DNA from: VYFG01 sp965204165
GTDB lineage: Bacteria; Pseudomonadota; Gammaproteobacteria; Arenicellales; Poriferihabitantaceae
DNA: 64,000 nt
NCBI GenBank assembly: GCA_965204165.1
Contig: OZ241969.1
Location: 2,666,001-2,730,000, forward strand
Reading direction: 5' to 3'
The notes under the pieces are model-generated. The model made no database searches and was not told where the DNA came from. It saw only the letters and a program-made list of their open reading frames with translations. The stretch's first letter is position 1. Each line of letters starts with the position of its first letter. A program made the position numbers and the translations under genes. This document shows positions 45,395 through 54,456 of the stretch, in pieces.

Positions 45395-45744
45395 TGCGGG
45401 CCCTCTGTTGAGTGAGGAGGGGTGACCCTTCAGGAGAGGTACCGAATTAATACATCAGGTGGTCAGTGAGGCAACCCGGTATCCGATGTGAGTATCGGAA
45501 GGAAGATACCGAAGACCACGATCTCGATCCGAAGCAGTCAAGGTTCCAGCTTGTTGAACCTCTTATCAATGCTGGATGCAAGAAACTCGATAGCCTTCAA
45601 GACTGGATGCAGCTTTAGGTGCTGCGATCCATTGGCTGTGCAGGATATCTGTCTCCGTCGGGGCATGCAATGTGATGCATGCCTAGTATTCGATCCCTAC
45701 GACTCGAACATCCCATCGTCACCACATTCTTGGGATCAAAATAG
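45395..45744. other. Non-coding gap
   Basis: 350 bp. No gene supported. The stretch TGCAGCTTTAGGTGCTGCG (about 45608) recurs in diverged form near 46223, suggesting remnants of one duplicated sequence. Confidence 0.35.
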
Positions 45745-45769
45745 AAAAAGGCCCCTCAATTGAGGGGCC
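45745..45769 (-). terminator. Intrinsic terminator of the DUF1640-like gene
   Basis: Perfect 10-bp self-complementary stem GGCCCCTCAATTGAGGGGCC (45750-45769), with five T on the minus strand at 45749-45745. It lies 19 bp after the stop of the minus-strand gene. Confidence 0.85.
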
Positions 45770-45787
45770 GTGTTCGGTGCGGGTCTG

Positions 45788-46066
45788 TTATCCAACATTA
45801 ACCACTAGGCGGATGAACAGGCCGAGAGACGAGATAGCCAGTGCTGCTCCGGTCACGATCAGCCATGTGTCGCGCCTCGCCAGTCTGACATCACGTTTGA
45901 CCAGGTCAACCCTAAGATTGTTAATGCTGGTCTCAAGCTTGCCTATGGCTTCCAGCAACGGCTGTTGCATTTCTGCGATTGCCTTTACAGTTGCCATTCT
46001 CTGCTCCTCTCCAACTCCCGCCTTGTCCAGGGTTTGAAGTGCCCTGGTGATTGGTTCAGTCTGCAT
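45788..46066 (-). CDS. DUF1640-like coiled-coil membrane protein
   Basis: 92 aa. An amphipathic coiled coil (about residues 25-62) followed by one C-terminal membrane helix (LIVTGAALAISSLGLFIRLVV). This tail-anchored layout fits the CCDC90/DUF1640 group often found in phage and island DNA. GAGGAAG lies 6 bases before the ATG. It has its own terminator. Confidence 0.6.
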   Translation of the reverse strand: MQTEPITRALQTLDKAGVGEEQRMATVKAIAEMQQPLLEAIGKLETSINNLRVDLVKRDVRLARRDTWLIVTGAALAISSLGLFIRLVVNVG

Positions 46067-46481
46067 TATAACTTCCTCAGTACATTATTTCAGTTAGCAT
46101 GAGGAGTCAGACCGACCCCCTTGGGGACATCTCCCCATGAGGGTTGTAGGGCTGAAGCCCAGATTGCAATTTGGCACCGGATCCCGAAGAACCGTGCACG
46201 CGAGGGTGCCTGGGTGCACTTTCTGCAGCTTGAGGTGCTGCGGCCCATTGCCTTGAAAGATTATCCGGCTTCGCCATATCGCGCAATTTCATAAGCCATG
46301 AATTCCAGACAGATTCTGGCTTCGATATCCTCCCCTTCCCCTTGACTTTTCGAGATCCGCCAGGCAGGGCGCAGGGTTCACGCGGCTTTGCCGCATGCAA
46401 ACCTGACATATGCACCCGGCGCCCCGGATCCGGTACGTCCATCGGACAGGAACAGACGAATCTCATTTATTGTCGTATTTA
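46067..46481. other. Intergenic region upstream of nirK
   Basis: 415 bp with no supported gene; a 119-codon frame on the minus strand lacks family features. Includes the diverged copy of the 45608 sequence at 46223-46251. Marks the boundary between island and core DNA. Confidence 0.4.
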
Positions 46482-46495
46482 TTGATGCAACTCAA
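46482..46495 (+). promoter_or_regulatory. FNR/DNR/NnrR-type site upstream of nirK
   Basis: TTGATGCAACTCAA differs from the palindrome TTGAT-N4-ATCAA at one base. Its centre is 88 bp before the nirK start codon, which would allow activation from -41.5 with a start near 46530. CRP/FNR-family regulators of nitrite reductase use such boxes. Confidence 0.5.
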
Positions 46496-46576
46496 ATACG
46501 GCCGTTGACGTGAGGTTACTCGTCTGGTACCCCGGTGGGCAGACAGCATTTCCAACCGTACCAGGAGGTATCTATC

Positions 46577-47785
46577 ATGTCTGATTTCCAAACAACCAAC
46601 GAACGCCAGGAAGCTGGCGACGATATTGATCGCAGGGACTTCCTCAAGATGTCGACCCTGGTGCCGACCTCGGCGGCATTCGGTGCACTTGCCGCATCCG
46701 GAATCCAGCAGGCGGCGGCATACGGCACATCGGATGGAGGGCACACCGGTCTCAGCGCATCCATGAGCGAGGAGGAGATTGCGGCACTGCCCCGTGTGAA
46801 GCAGGAACTGGTGGCGCCGCCCTTTGCGCCCGAGCACGAGCAGGTGGCCAGCGGAGGCCCCAAGGTCGTTGAGGTGACCATGACCACGCCCGAGGTGAAG
46901 ATGGACATAGACGGTACCGGAACCGAGGTCTGGGCATTGACCTACAACGGTTCGGTGCCGGGCCCGCTGATCATCTGCCATGAGGGCGATTTCGTCGAGC
47001 TGACGCTCATCAATCCCAAGGAAAGCCTCATGGAGCACAACATCGACTTCCACGCATCCACCGGTGCCCTGGGGGGCGGAACCCTGACCCACGTCCAGCC
47101 GGGAGAGCAGATGAAGCTTCGCTGGAGGGCCACCAAGCCCGGCGTCTTCGTGTACCACTGTGCGCCCGGCGGCGTCATGATTCCCTACCATGTGGTGCAT
47201 GGCATGAACGGCGCCTGTATGGTACTGCCCCGTGACGGCCTGAAGGACAAGGACGGCAACCCCCTGAGCTATGACCAGGTCTTCTACATCGGCGAGCAGG
47301 ATTTCTATGTGCCCAGGGACGAGAACGGAAAATACAAGACCTACGAAGTCGCGGGCGCCAACCTGGCGGACGTGCTCCCCCTGATGGCTGGCCTCATCCC
47401 GACCCATGTGGTGTTCAACGGCAAGGTGGGCGCGCTTACCGGCGACAATGCCCTCAAGTCGAAGGTCGGGAACACGGCATTGTTCGTTCATGCCCAGTCG
47501 AACCGCGATTCCCGCCCCCACCTGATCGGCGGCCACGGTGATTATGTATGGGAGACCGGGAGCTTCACGGATGATCCGACGACGGGACTGGAGACATGGT
47601 TCATACGGGGCGGCTCTGCCGGCGCCGCACTGTATACGTTCCGGCAGCCCGGAATATACGTTTACCTCAGTCACAACCTGATCGAGGCGGTCCAGTTGGG
47701 AGCCGCTTCCCATATCATGGTGGAAGGCGACTGGGACGACGGCCTGATGAAACAGGTGGCGAAGGCTGGCCCCATCCCGGCATAG
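46577..47785 (+). CDS. nirK: Copper-containing nitrite reductase
   Basis: 402 aa periplasmic enzyme reducing nitrite to NO. The ATG at 46577 follows AGGAGG at 46563-46568. A Tat signal with RRDFLKM at residues 19-25 and a hydrophobic stretch to about 47. Two cupredoxin domains with complete ligands: HNIDFH (type 1 His, catalytic Asp, type 2 His), YHCAPGG...IPYHVVHGMNG (type 2 His, type 1 Cys, His, Met), GGHGD (catalytic His) and LSHNLIEA (type 2 His). About 50 residues before the core differ from classical NirK. No accessory nirV is adjacent. Confidence 0.95.
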   Translation: MSDFQTTNERQEAGDDIDRRDFLKMSTLVPTSAAFGALAASGIQQAAAYGTSDGGHTGLSASMSEEEIAALPRVKQELVAPPFAPEHEQVASGGPKVVEVTMTTPEVKMDIDGTGTEVWALTYNGSVPGPLIICHEGDFVELTLINPKESLMEHNIDFHASTGALGGGTLTHVQPGEQMKLRWRATKPGVFVYHCAPGGVMIPYHVVHGMNGACMVLPRDGLKDKDGNPLSYDQVFYIGEQDFYVPRDENGKYKTYEVAGANLADVLPLMAGLIPTHVVFNGKVGALTGDNALKSKVGNTALFVHAQSNRDSRPHLIGGHGDYVWETGSFTDDPTTGLETWFIRGGSAGAALYTFRQPGIYVYLSHNLIEAVQLGAASHIMVEGDWDDGLMKQVAKAGPIPA

Positions 47786-47866
47786 CGGGGACGGGCTTCC
47801 GGCCGGCCCGGCTGAACGCCGCGGCAGGTCGGAAGTTCGTACTTGATCGGGCTGCGTTTGCCCCGA

Positions 47867-47907
47867 CCGGTGCATCACCCCGATCCGGATGCGGGGTGGT
47901 GCACCGG
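47867..47907. terminator. Strong hairpin after nirK
   Basis: CCGGTGCATCACCCCG (47867-47882) pairs with CGGGGTGGTGCACCGG (47892-47907): 16 pairs including one G-U, loop of 9. No T-tract, so it may protect the 3' end or terminate with Rho. It lies between convergent nirK and the LuxR gene. Confidence 0.55.
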
Positions 47908-48074
47908 ACGGACTGTCAGGATGAAACCGGGCATGTGTTGTTTCTGACCGGCCATGCCCCGGTCTTCCCTGGTGCCTGGCAGCTGCTCCCTGTTCGGCTT
48001 CATGTCCACATCCAGGTGCAGGGATGCAGAGGGTCGTACGTGAGAGACGGAGTAAGGCTACGCCAGGTAGTTTG

Positions 48075-48698
48075 TCACTGAATTGCCAGCAATACCGCTT
48101 GGGTTCTCGTGCGGACCTTGAGCTTGCGGAAAATCGCGGTGACATGGGACTTCACCGTGGCCTCGGATATCCCCATCTCCCAGGCGATCTGCTTGTTCAG
48201 CAGGCCCGCGGTCATCTTCCCCAATACCCTGAGTTGGGTGGGCGTCAGCAAGCTGATGTTCTCAATGGCTTCGGGCAGCTTGCGTTCCGCATCGTCCGTC
48301 GCCGCGGACACGGTTGCCGGGACCGCGGTTTCTCCCCGGATCACCTGTTCGATGGCGCTCCTGATCTGGCCGGAGGACGCGGACTTGACGATGTAGCCGG
48401 ATGCACCCGACTGGATGGCGGCCTGTGCCGATTCCGCTCCTGTCCTCGCACTCACCACGATGACCGGCACATTCGGGTGGCAACACTTGATGATCATGAG
48501 TCCGGTGAGTCCCCGGTAGTCGCTCATACGCAGGTTCAGCACCACCAGGCCCACCTGCCTTTTCTCGAGAACCTCCAGAGTTGCCGCCAGTGTCTCCACT
48601 TCCAGGATATCTGCGGTCCTGAACCAGGGTTTGATCTCGGCCAGCATGGACTGGCGAAAACAGGGGTGGCCGCCGGAAATGACAATGCAACTGTTCAT
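48075..48698 (-). CDS. LuxR/NarL-type response regulator with degenerate receiver
   Basis: 207 aa. The C-terminal GerE helix-turn-helix is intact (LTPTQLRVLGKMTAGLLNKQIAW...ATVKSHVTAIFRKL). In the receiver the usual acidic pair is Gly9-Gly10 (ISGGHP instead of VDDHP), and the phosphoacceptor Asp is Asn55 (VVLNLRM); Lys105 (YIVKSAS) remains. Phosphorylation is therefore unlikely, and activity may depend on level or a ligand. No sensor kinase is adjacent. Convergent with nirK; a role in its control is possible but unproven. Confidence 0.85.
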   Translation of the reverse strand: MNSCIVISGGHPCFRQSMLAEIKPWFRTADILEVETLAATLEVLEKRQVGLVVLNLRMSDYRGLTGLMIIKCCHPNVPVIVVSARTGAESAQAAIQSGASGYIVKSASSGQIRSAIEQVIRGETAVPATVSAATDDAERKLPEAIENISLLTPTQLRVLGKMTAGLLNKQIAWEMGISEATVKSHVTAIFRKLKVRTRTQAVLLAIQ

Positions 48699-48876
48699 GG
48701 CCGCGATATGTCTGTTACCGGCCAGGGGCGGTGAATGCGCATGCCATTCTGGGCCACCGTTTCATTGACGGAATACGAAAAAGACGCTGCCCGGTCAGCG
48801 AATAAGGACCAGATGGGTCCCGGGAGTGTCCGCTCCGGAGAGGTTCCGGAAAGACCGGGTGGGCCAGGGCGCCCGG

Positions 48877-49227
48877 TCAGGCGCCCTCGTCGGTTTCCGC
48901 GGCTGCCTTGATGCTGGCTTCCGTCAGGGTGCGGGCTTCCTCGAGTAATCTGGCATTCAGTTCACCGAAGGCCTTGGCATCAGCGGCCATCTGGTCGGTG
49001 AATTCCTTGGCCATGTCCTTCTGCTTTTCGGCGTAGGCCTTGAATTCATCCGGATCACGGACATCCAGACCGGCGTTGAGGTTGTCAAGACTCATCTTGG
49101 TGTAGGTCTGCAGGCTCGCGATCTGCATTTTGAACGCCTCCTCGGCGTTCTTGATCACCAGCTTGTTGAACGCCACAACCGGCGCAACTGCGTTTTCCAA
49201 CTGCTTGTTTTCAGGCGTATTGGACAT
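48877..49227 (-). CDS. Phasin family protein
   Basis: 116 aa from ATG 49227, which has AGGAGA 5-10 bases upstream; an ATG six codons earlier lacks a site. Helical amphipathic protein with VAPVVAFNKLVIKNAEEAFKMQ and repeated Ala/Lys/Glu heptads, typical of PhaP/PhaM-like phasins that coat polyhydroxyalkanoate granules. No pha synthase lies nearby. Confidence 0.85.
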   Translation of the reverse strand: MSNTPENKQLENAVAPVVAFNKLVIKNAEEAFKMQIASLQTYTKMSLDNLNAGLDVRDPDEFKAYAEKQKDMAKEFTDQMAADAKAFGELNARLLEEARTLTEASIKAAAETDEGA

Positions 49228-49273
49228 GGTCAGTCTCCTGTGCAAAGGGTATATCTAGGGTGCAATCTGTATT

Positions 49274-49312
49274 GTGCGGTGCAGCATATCATAATTATTT
49301 GTGCAGTGCAAC
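49274..49312. promoter_or_regulatory. GTGCRGTGCARC repeats upstream of the phasin gene
   Basis: GTGCGGTGCAGC (49274-49285) and GTGCAGTGCAAC (49301-49312), 27 bp apart, in an AT-rich promoter region. TGC-rich repeats of this kind are bound by PhaR-type repressors upstream of phasin genes; identification is by analogy. The rest of the 350-bp gap to 49577 holds no gene. Confidence 0.4.
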
Positions 49313-49577
49313 AATTTCAGTGAACAGCGGGAAATCCATTTCCAGACTGTGAACCGGTCTAGGCGAAGCGGGTCAAAGTACCGGCTTTCTACCCAGAATC
49401 GGACTGAGAAAAATGGCTGGCATCTGCCATCCCTTGTTCATTGAATCACTACCGGGCCACCATGGCCTCCGTGGTGCGGTCAAAACATCCAACCGCGTAT
49501 CGATTGGGCAGATCAACGGTCCGGGTGGCTGTGTCCTTGGGGAATGCTATCGATGCAGCGTCAAGATTACTGCCGGC

Positions 49578-50504
49578 TCAGGTGACCGCCCGGAACTGTT
49601 CGAATCGCTGCGCGAGTCGATCGCGGTCCGGATGGTCCTTGATTCGAGCCGGCAGATGGAGTTCCCCTCCGTCGAGTTGCTTGAGCGCCTCAAGCATCGG
49701 TCCATCGTTCTGGTCAAGCAGTCGTTCTGAGACATGCAGTCGGTAGTCGGGATCGATACCAATCAGATGTGCATCGAACGCGGCATGATGGATCTTGGAT
49801 AGTGGCAAGCCATTCGGAACGACAGGCTGACCAAGTTGCTCGTTTCTGTCGGAGACAATGTGTGCAGCGTCGAGCAACCGCTGTTCGGGCAATCCGGAGA
49901 GGGCACAACGACCGTTATAGGCAGTGATAACGGCCTCTCTGAACGAGGCCTGATGCAGTCGCTGTTTGACAGTGCGAAGGGCGTATCGACGCTCCCGGGA
50001 GGTCTGGGGTGCAGTGAGTTCATCCTGGTCAGGCGTTCCGAAGACGATCCGGGCCTTGAGACTCTTGGCATCCCAGCCTGAAACAAATGTTGGGATCATC
50101 GCCTGATAGCATCTGGGTGCAACGCCAAGGAAGTAGATCAGGGGTATCTGGTTTTCGAAGGCCTCGCGGAGCCAGCGATTGTCTGCGGCATTCGGATCTT
50201 GTCCCATGAACGCATAGTCCACGGCCTCTTCGCTCTCGAATATCTGCCGGTGAACCATCCTTTGATCGTCATACCAAATGCGTCTCCCGGGGCTGGGAAT
50301 AACGGTTCTGATGGAAAGCAGGTACCGCATCTGACGTGGCTTGAAGATCCCTCGCTGTGGATTGACCAACGGAATGCGTTCCCCATTGAAGTTGAACCCG
50401 GGGCTCAGTTCCTTCCTCGTCAGGTGATCATGCACCTCGCTCAGTCGTCTTACCTGCGCGAATGCCGCCAGGCGCATCAAGGTGTCGGAATCAGCAGAAC
50501 TCAT
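49578..50504 (-). CDS. HNH endonuclease (HNH_2 type)
   Basis: 308 aa. The N-terminal 200 residues contain GERIPLVNPQRGIFKPRQMRYLLSI and a YDDQ motif typical of restriction-type HNH_2 proteins. The nuclease core is CALSGLPEQRLLDAAHIVSD (Cys, His) and NGLPLSKIHHAAFDAHLIGI (Asn/His). Probably recognises foreign or modified DNA. 6 bp after a second HNH gene of the same length. Confidence 0.85.
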   Translation of the reverse strand: MSSADSDTLMRLAAFAQVRRLSEVHDHLTRKELSPGFNFNGERIPLVNPQRGIFKPRQMRYLLSIRTVIPSPGRRIWYDDQRMVHRQIFESEEAVDYAFMGQDPNAADNRWLREAFENQIPLIYFLGVAPRCYQAMIPTFVSGWDAKSLKARIVFGTPDQDELTAPQTSRERRYALRTVKQRLHQASFREAVITAYNGRCALSGLPEQRLLDAAHIVSDRNEQLGQPVVPNGLPLSKIHHAAFDAHLIGIDPDYRLHVSERLLDQNDGPMLEALKQLDGGELHLPARIKDHPDRDRLAQRFEQFRAVT

Positions 50505-50510
50505 GAACTC

Positions 50511-51437
50511 CTACCCCAGATAGCAGTTCTCATTGTGCCAGGTCAGGGCCGATGGGTCTGGCTTCTTTTCCGTTTCCTTCGGCGCAAGTATGAGTTGTCC
50601 GTCCAACTTGTAGTATTCCTGGCCGTTTTCATAGTCGTCCTTGATTCGTCGACTGACCTCAAAATGAAGATCGGGTGTCACGGTCACGTAGCCGGTGTCG
50701 AACAACCGGTGGATGTCGCGACGGAGTAGCAGACCGTTATTCTCCTCATGACCGCCACCCTTGCTGTAGGGACGTATGTGGGCTGCCTCGAGCGCCGGAA
50801 AGGTTCGCTCCTTGGTGACGGCACAACGCCTTTGGTAGTTGTCACCAACGATTACACGGAAGGCTCCCTGCCCGAGACGGGGCCGGATGAGACTCGGCTT
50901 GCCGTATTGTGTTTGATTTCCCCCCCTGTCAGTGAAACGTGTTCGGTCAAGCCACTGTTGCATGGTTTCCCACAGCAACAGACCCTCGGTTTCGTCCGTG
51001 TTGTAGGTCTTGAACTGGACAATCTGTCGTGACCAACTTGCCGGTACGGGGAGCCAGTCGGACTCATCAAGGAAGAAAGGACAGGTCAGGATTCGGCAGC
51101 CGATCTTGAAATCCTCCCGGTCATCCGGGTCAGTTCGGCGATAGTGGATGATTCGTGCACGCATCTCATCCATCGAGTGTGCACCGTTCGCTTCCCGAAA
51201 TGCCTCCCAGGCCAGTGAGCAGGGCAGTGCGGTTGCATGGGTGAAGATGCCGCCGCCGACGATGAAGTTATGCGGGGCATGCAGCTTGAACAGGAACAGA
51301 CCACCCGGCTGGAGAGCGCGGAAGTTCTTCGCCGAAGGTGCCCAGAAATTCACCTCGTCCAGGTCTGGCTTCCGCCGGAGCATATCGAACCAGTCTCCGT
51401 CGGTAACGGCTATAACGAGACTAATACCCATGGTCAA
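50511..51437 (-). CDS. HNH endonuclease (HNH_2 type), second of the pair
   Basis: 308 aa with a different N-terminus (VIAVTDGDWFDMLR, FWAPSAKNFRALQPGGLFLFKLH, a PUA/EVE-like opening that may read modified bases). The HNH core is RCAVTKERTFPALEAAHIRP and NNGLLLRRDIHRLFDTGYV. First gene of the two-gene unit. The N-terminal domain and the close pairing suggest a two-part restriction function. Confidence 0.85.
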   Translation of the reverse strand: MTMGISLVIAVTDGDWFDMLRRKPDLDEVNFWAPSAKNFRALQPGGLFLFKLHAPHNFIVGGGIFTHATALPCSLAWEAFREANGAHSMDEMRARIIHYRRTDPDDREDFKIGCRILTCPFFLDESDWLPVPASWSRQIVQFKTYNTDETEGLLLWETMQQWLDRTRFTDRGGNQTQYGKPSLIRPRLGQGAFRVIVGDNYQRRCAVTKERTFPALEAAHIRPYSKGGGHEENNGLLLRRDIHRLFDTGYVTVTPDLHFEVSRRIKDDYENGQEYYKLDGQLILAPKETEKKPDPSALTWHNENCYLG

Positions 51438-51710
51438 AGATCTCCATATTCCATAATACTCCGTAAAGCGATTTGGTCAAATCGGTCAAGTTCATCCGCG
51501 ATGCTCGGCTTGTCCGGCACAGCATGGTTTCATCCGCCGCTTAACCCGGGTCGTCACTGACATTCAGTTGCATCCAAACACCCATCTTTAGTTACGATGG
51601 ATAGGCATTTCCCCGGTACTGTCGTGTCCAGTCGTCAATACCGATTGCATTCAACCAGTCGACCTGCAAGTAGGTGCACCACAGTAAATTCCGGCTGATA
51701 GAATCCACCC

Positions 51711-53765
51711 ATGCCAGCAAACCGTCCAGCCGATACCGAGTTGTCTCCGGCTTATGACCTGCAGAGTGATTTCGCCCCTGCGGGTGACCAGCCCGAGGCC
51801 ATCGGCTGCCTGGTGGAGGGGCTGGACGACGGCGAGGCCTACCAGACGCTGCTGGGCGTCACCGGTTCAGGCAAAACCTTCACCATGGCCAACATCATCG
51901 CGCGAACCGGACGCCCCGCGCTGGTCATGGCCCACAACAAGACCCTCGCGGCCCAGCTCTACTCGGAGATGCGGGATTTCTTTCCCCGCAATGCAGTGGA
52001 GTATTTCGTTTCCTATTACGACTACTACCAGCCTGAAGCCTACGTTCCCAGTTCCGACACCTACATCGAGAAGGACGCCTCGGTGAACGACCATATCGAC
52101 CAGATGCGGCTGTCCGCCACCAAGGCGCTGCTGGAGCGGCGCGATGTCATCATCGTTGCCACGGTTTCCGCGATTTACGGTCTCGGCGACCCCAAGTCCT
52201 ACCACGGCATGATCCTTCACCTGAAACGGGGTGATTCGATCAACCAGCGGGCCATACTCAAGAGACTGGCCGAGATGCAGTACATCCGAAATGACCTTGA
52301 GTTGCGTCGGGGCACGTTTCGCGTGCGTGGCGACGTGATCGATGTCTATCCCTCCGAGTCCGAGCGCCTTGCCATTCGCATCGAGCTGTTTGGCGACGAG
52401 GTCGATGCCCTGTCGCGCTTCGATCCGTTGACCGGCAGCTCGGAAGGGAGCCTGACCCGTGTCACGGTCTACCCGAAAAGCCATTACGTGACCGGCCGGC
52501 AAACCATCCTTGATGTCGTGGACGACATTGTCGAGGAACTCCGCCAGCGCCTTGAGGTGCTTCGCGGCGAGGGCAAGCTGGTGGAGGCGCAGAGGCTTGA
52601 GCAACGGGTCCGTTACGACGTGGAGATGATGCGCGAACTCGGGTATTGCACCGGCATCGAGAACTATTCACGCTACCTGTCCGGACGCAAGCCCGGGGAA
52701 CCGCCGCCCACGCTGATCGACTACCTGCCGGCGGATGCCATCGTCTTCATTGACGAGAGTCACGCCACCATTCCCCAGCTCGGGGCAATGTACAACGGCG
52801 ACCGCTCACGCAAGGAAACACTGGTGCAATACGGTTTCAGGCTGCCTTCGGCGCTGGACAACCGCCCGCTGCGCTTCGATGAGTTCGAGCGCATGATCGG
52901 TCAGGTGATCTTCGTCTCCGCCACGCCGGGCCCCTACGAGGGGCGGAACGCGCCGGAGGTGGTGGAGCAGGTGGTGCGCCCCACCGGCCTCCTGGACCCG
53001 GAAGTGGAGGTGCGGCCGGTCATCAGCCAGGTGGACGACCTGCTGTCCGAGATCAGGCAGTGTGCAAGCCAGGGCAGCCGGGTACTGGTGACCACGCTGA
53101 CCAAGCGGATGGCGGAGGACCTGACGGAGTATTTTCACGAGCACCAGGTGCGGGTCCGCTACCTGCATTCCGATATCGACACCGTGGAACGGGTGGAGAT
53201 CATCCGTGACCTCCGCAAGGGAACGTTCGACGTGCTGGTGGGCATCAATCTCCTCAGGGAGGGGCTGGACATCCCGGAAGTTTCCCTGGTGGCGATTCTC
53301 GATGCGGACAAGGAGGGATTCCTCCGATCGGAGCGATCGCTTATCCAGACCATCGGCCGGGCTGCCCGCAACGCGCAGGGCAGGGTGATCCTGTATGCCG
53401 ATGCCGTCACGCCGTCCATGCGGGTGGCCATGGACGAGACCGCGCGCCGACGCGGTAAGCAGGAGGGGTTCAACAGCGAACACGGCATTATCCCGCGCTC
53501 CATCGTCAAGCCGGTGAAGGACATCATCGACGGCGTCACCGCCAACGATGCCGCATGGAACGATCTCCCGGACCGGGATAGCGCGGCCGAGGGCGATGAG
53601 GAGTACTTCCGCATGACGCCGAAAGAACTGGGCCGGCTGCTGTCCAGGCTGGAGAAGGAAATGTATGCCCATGCGAAGAACCTCGAGTTCGAGCAGGCGG
53701 CCCAGGTGCGCGACCGCATTGCACGCATCCGGGACGGACGCTTCGTGGCCGTGGAAGCCGGTTGA
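51711..53765 (+). CDS. uvrB: Excinuclease ABC subunit B
   Basis: 684 aa helicase-like damage-verification subunit of nucleotide excision repair. Walker A VTGSGKT, beta-hairpin YYDYYQPEAYVP, DESH Walker B, motif VI QTIGRAARN, and the C-terminal UVR (UvrC-binding) domain at the end. Complete. No SOS box of the E. coli type is evident upstream. Ends 23 bp from convergent maf. Confidence 0.97.
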   Translation: MPANRPADTELSPAYDLQSDFAPAGDQPEAIGCLVEGLDDGEAYQTLLGVTGSGKTFTMANIIARTGRPALVMAHNKTLAAQLYSEMRDFFPRNAVEYFVSYYDYYQPEAYVPSSDTYIEKDASVNDHIDQMRLSATKALLERRDVIIVATVSAIYGLGDPKSYHGMILHLKRGDSINQRAILKRLAEMQYIRNDLELRRGTFRVRGDVIDVYPSESERLAIRIELFGDEVDALSRFDPLTGSSEGSLTRVTVYPKSHYVTGRQTILDVVDDIVEELRQRLEVLRGEGKLVEAQRLEQRVRYDVEMMRELGYCTGIENYSRYLSGRKPGEPPPTLIDYLPADAIVFIDESHATIPQLGAMYNGDRSRKETLVQYGFRLPSALDNRPLRFDEFERMIGQVIFVSATPGPYEGRNAPEVVEQVVRPTGLLDPEVEVRPVISQVDDLLSEIRQCASQGSRVLVTTLTKRMAEDLTEYFHEHQVRVRYLHSDIDTVERVEIIRDLRKGTFDVLVGINLLREGLDIPEVSLVAILDADKEGFLRSERSLIQTIGRAARNAQGRVILYADAVTPSMRVAMDETARRRGKQEGFNSEHGIIPRSIVKPVKDIIDGVTANDAAWNDLPDRDSAAEGDEEYFRMTPKELGRLLSRLEKEMYAHAKNLEFEQAAQVRDRIARIRDGRFVAVEAG

Positions 53766-53788
53766 GGCCCGAATGTACCCCGGGACTT

Positions 53789-54376
53789 TCAGGGCAAGCT
53801 GAATCCCTCCTCGCGCAGCATCCCAAGGAGGCGGATCACGGGCAGGCCGGTGACCGCGTTGGGATCGTCGCTGCGAACCCGGCGGAGCAGGAAGATTCCC
53901 ATCCCCTCGACCTTCAGGCTGCCGCAGCAGTCATAGGGCGCATCCGTCGCCAGGTAGCGTTCGATATCGTCATCGGCCAGTTCCCGGCATTCCACCTCCA
54001 CATGCTCCACAGCGGACTGCATGCGGCCGGTGGCGGCGTTCAGCACCGCGATACCGCAGTGGAGCACGGTCACGGCGCCCGAGGCCGCCCGGAGCTGACC
54101 GACCGCATCGTCATGGTCAGCCGGTTTGCCGATGATGCGGCCGCCGAGGACGGCCACCTGGTCCGAGCCGATCACCAGGCCTTCGGAATACTTCCCGGCA
54201 ACCGCGGCAGCCTTGGCCTCCGACAGGCGGCGGACCAGGTCATCCGGCGCCTCGCCGGGCAAGGGTGATTCGTCGATATCGGGAGAACGCCAATGGAACC
54301 CGAGACCCAACCGTTTCAGAACAGCGCGCCGGTAGGGAGAGGACGAGGCGAGAATGAGTGGTTGCCCGCGGGTCAT
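53789..54376 (-). CDS. Maf-like nucleotide pyrophosphatase (YceF type)
   Basis: 195 aa house-cleaning enzyme that hydrolyses modified nucleoside triphosphates such as m7GTP. LILASSSPYRRAVLKRLGL at the start, VIGSDQVAVLGG with the conserved Asp and YDCCGSLKVEGMGI fit the YceF branch rather than YhdE. Confidence 0.92.
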   Translation of the reverse strand: MTRGQPLILASSSPYRRAVLKRLGLGFHWRSPDIDESPLPGEAPDDLVRRLSEAKAAAVAGKYSEGLVIGSDQVAVLGGRIIGKPADHDDAVGQLRAASGAVTVLHCGIAVLNAATGRMQSAVEHVEVECRELADDDIERYLATDAPYDCCGSLKVEGMGIFLLRRVRSDDPNAVTGLPVIRLLGMLREEGFSLP

Positions 54377-54456
54377 TTTCTATGTGGAATCGAACCCGGT
54401 TATCCGGCACTGTCCCGTCGGGGCGGATCGAGGTGCATGGCTCTTTCCACCCGAAC

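Noticed and set aside
46107..46466. 119-codon minus-strand frame upstream of nirK
   Set aside because: Low-complexity Pro/Ser/Arg translation without domain; overlaps debris repeated at 45608.
46463..48145. 560-codon open frame antisense to nirK
   Set aside because: All NirK copper ligands lie on the plus strand; the antisense frame has no recognisable domain.
51590..51710. SOS (LexA) box upstream of uvrB
   Set aside because: No CTGT-N8-ACAG-like sequence with acceptable fit was found near the start.
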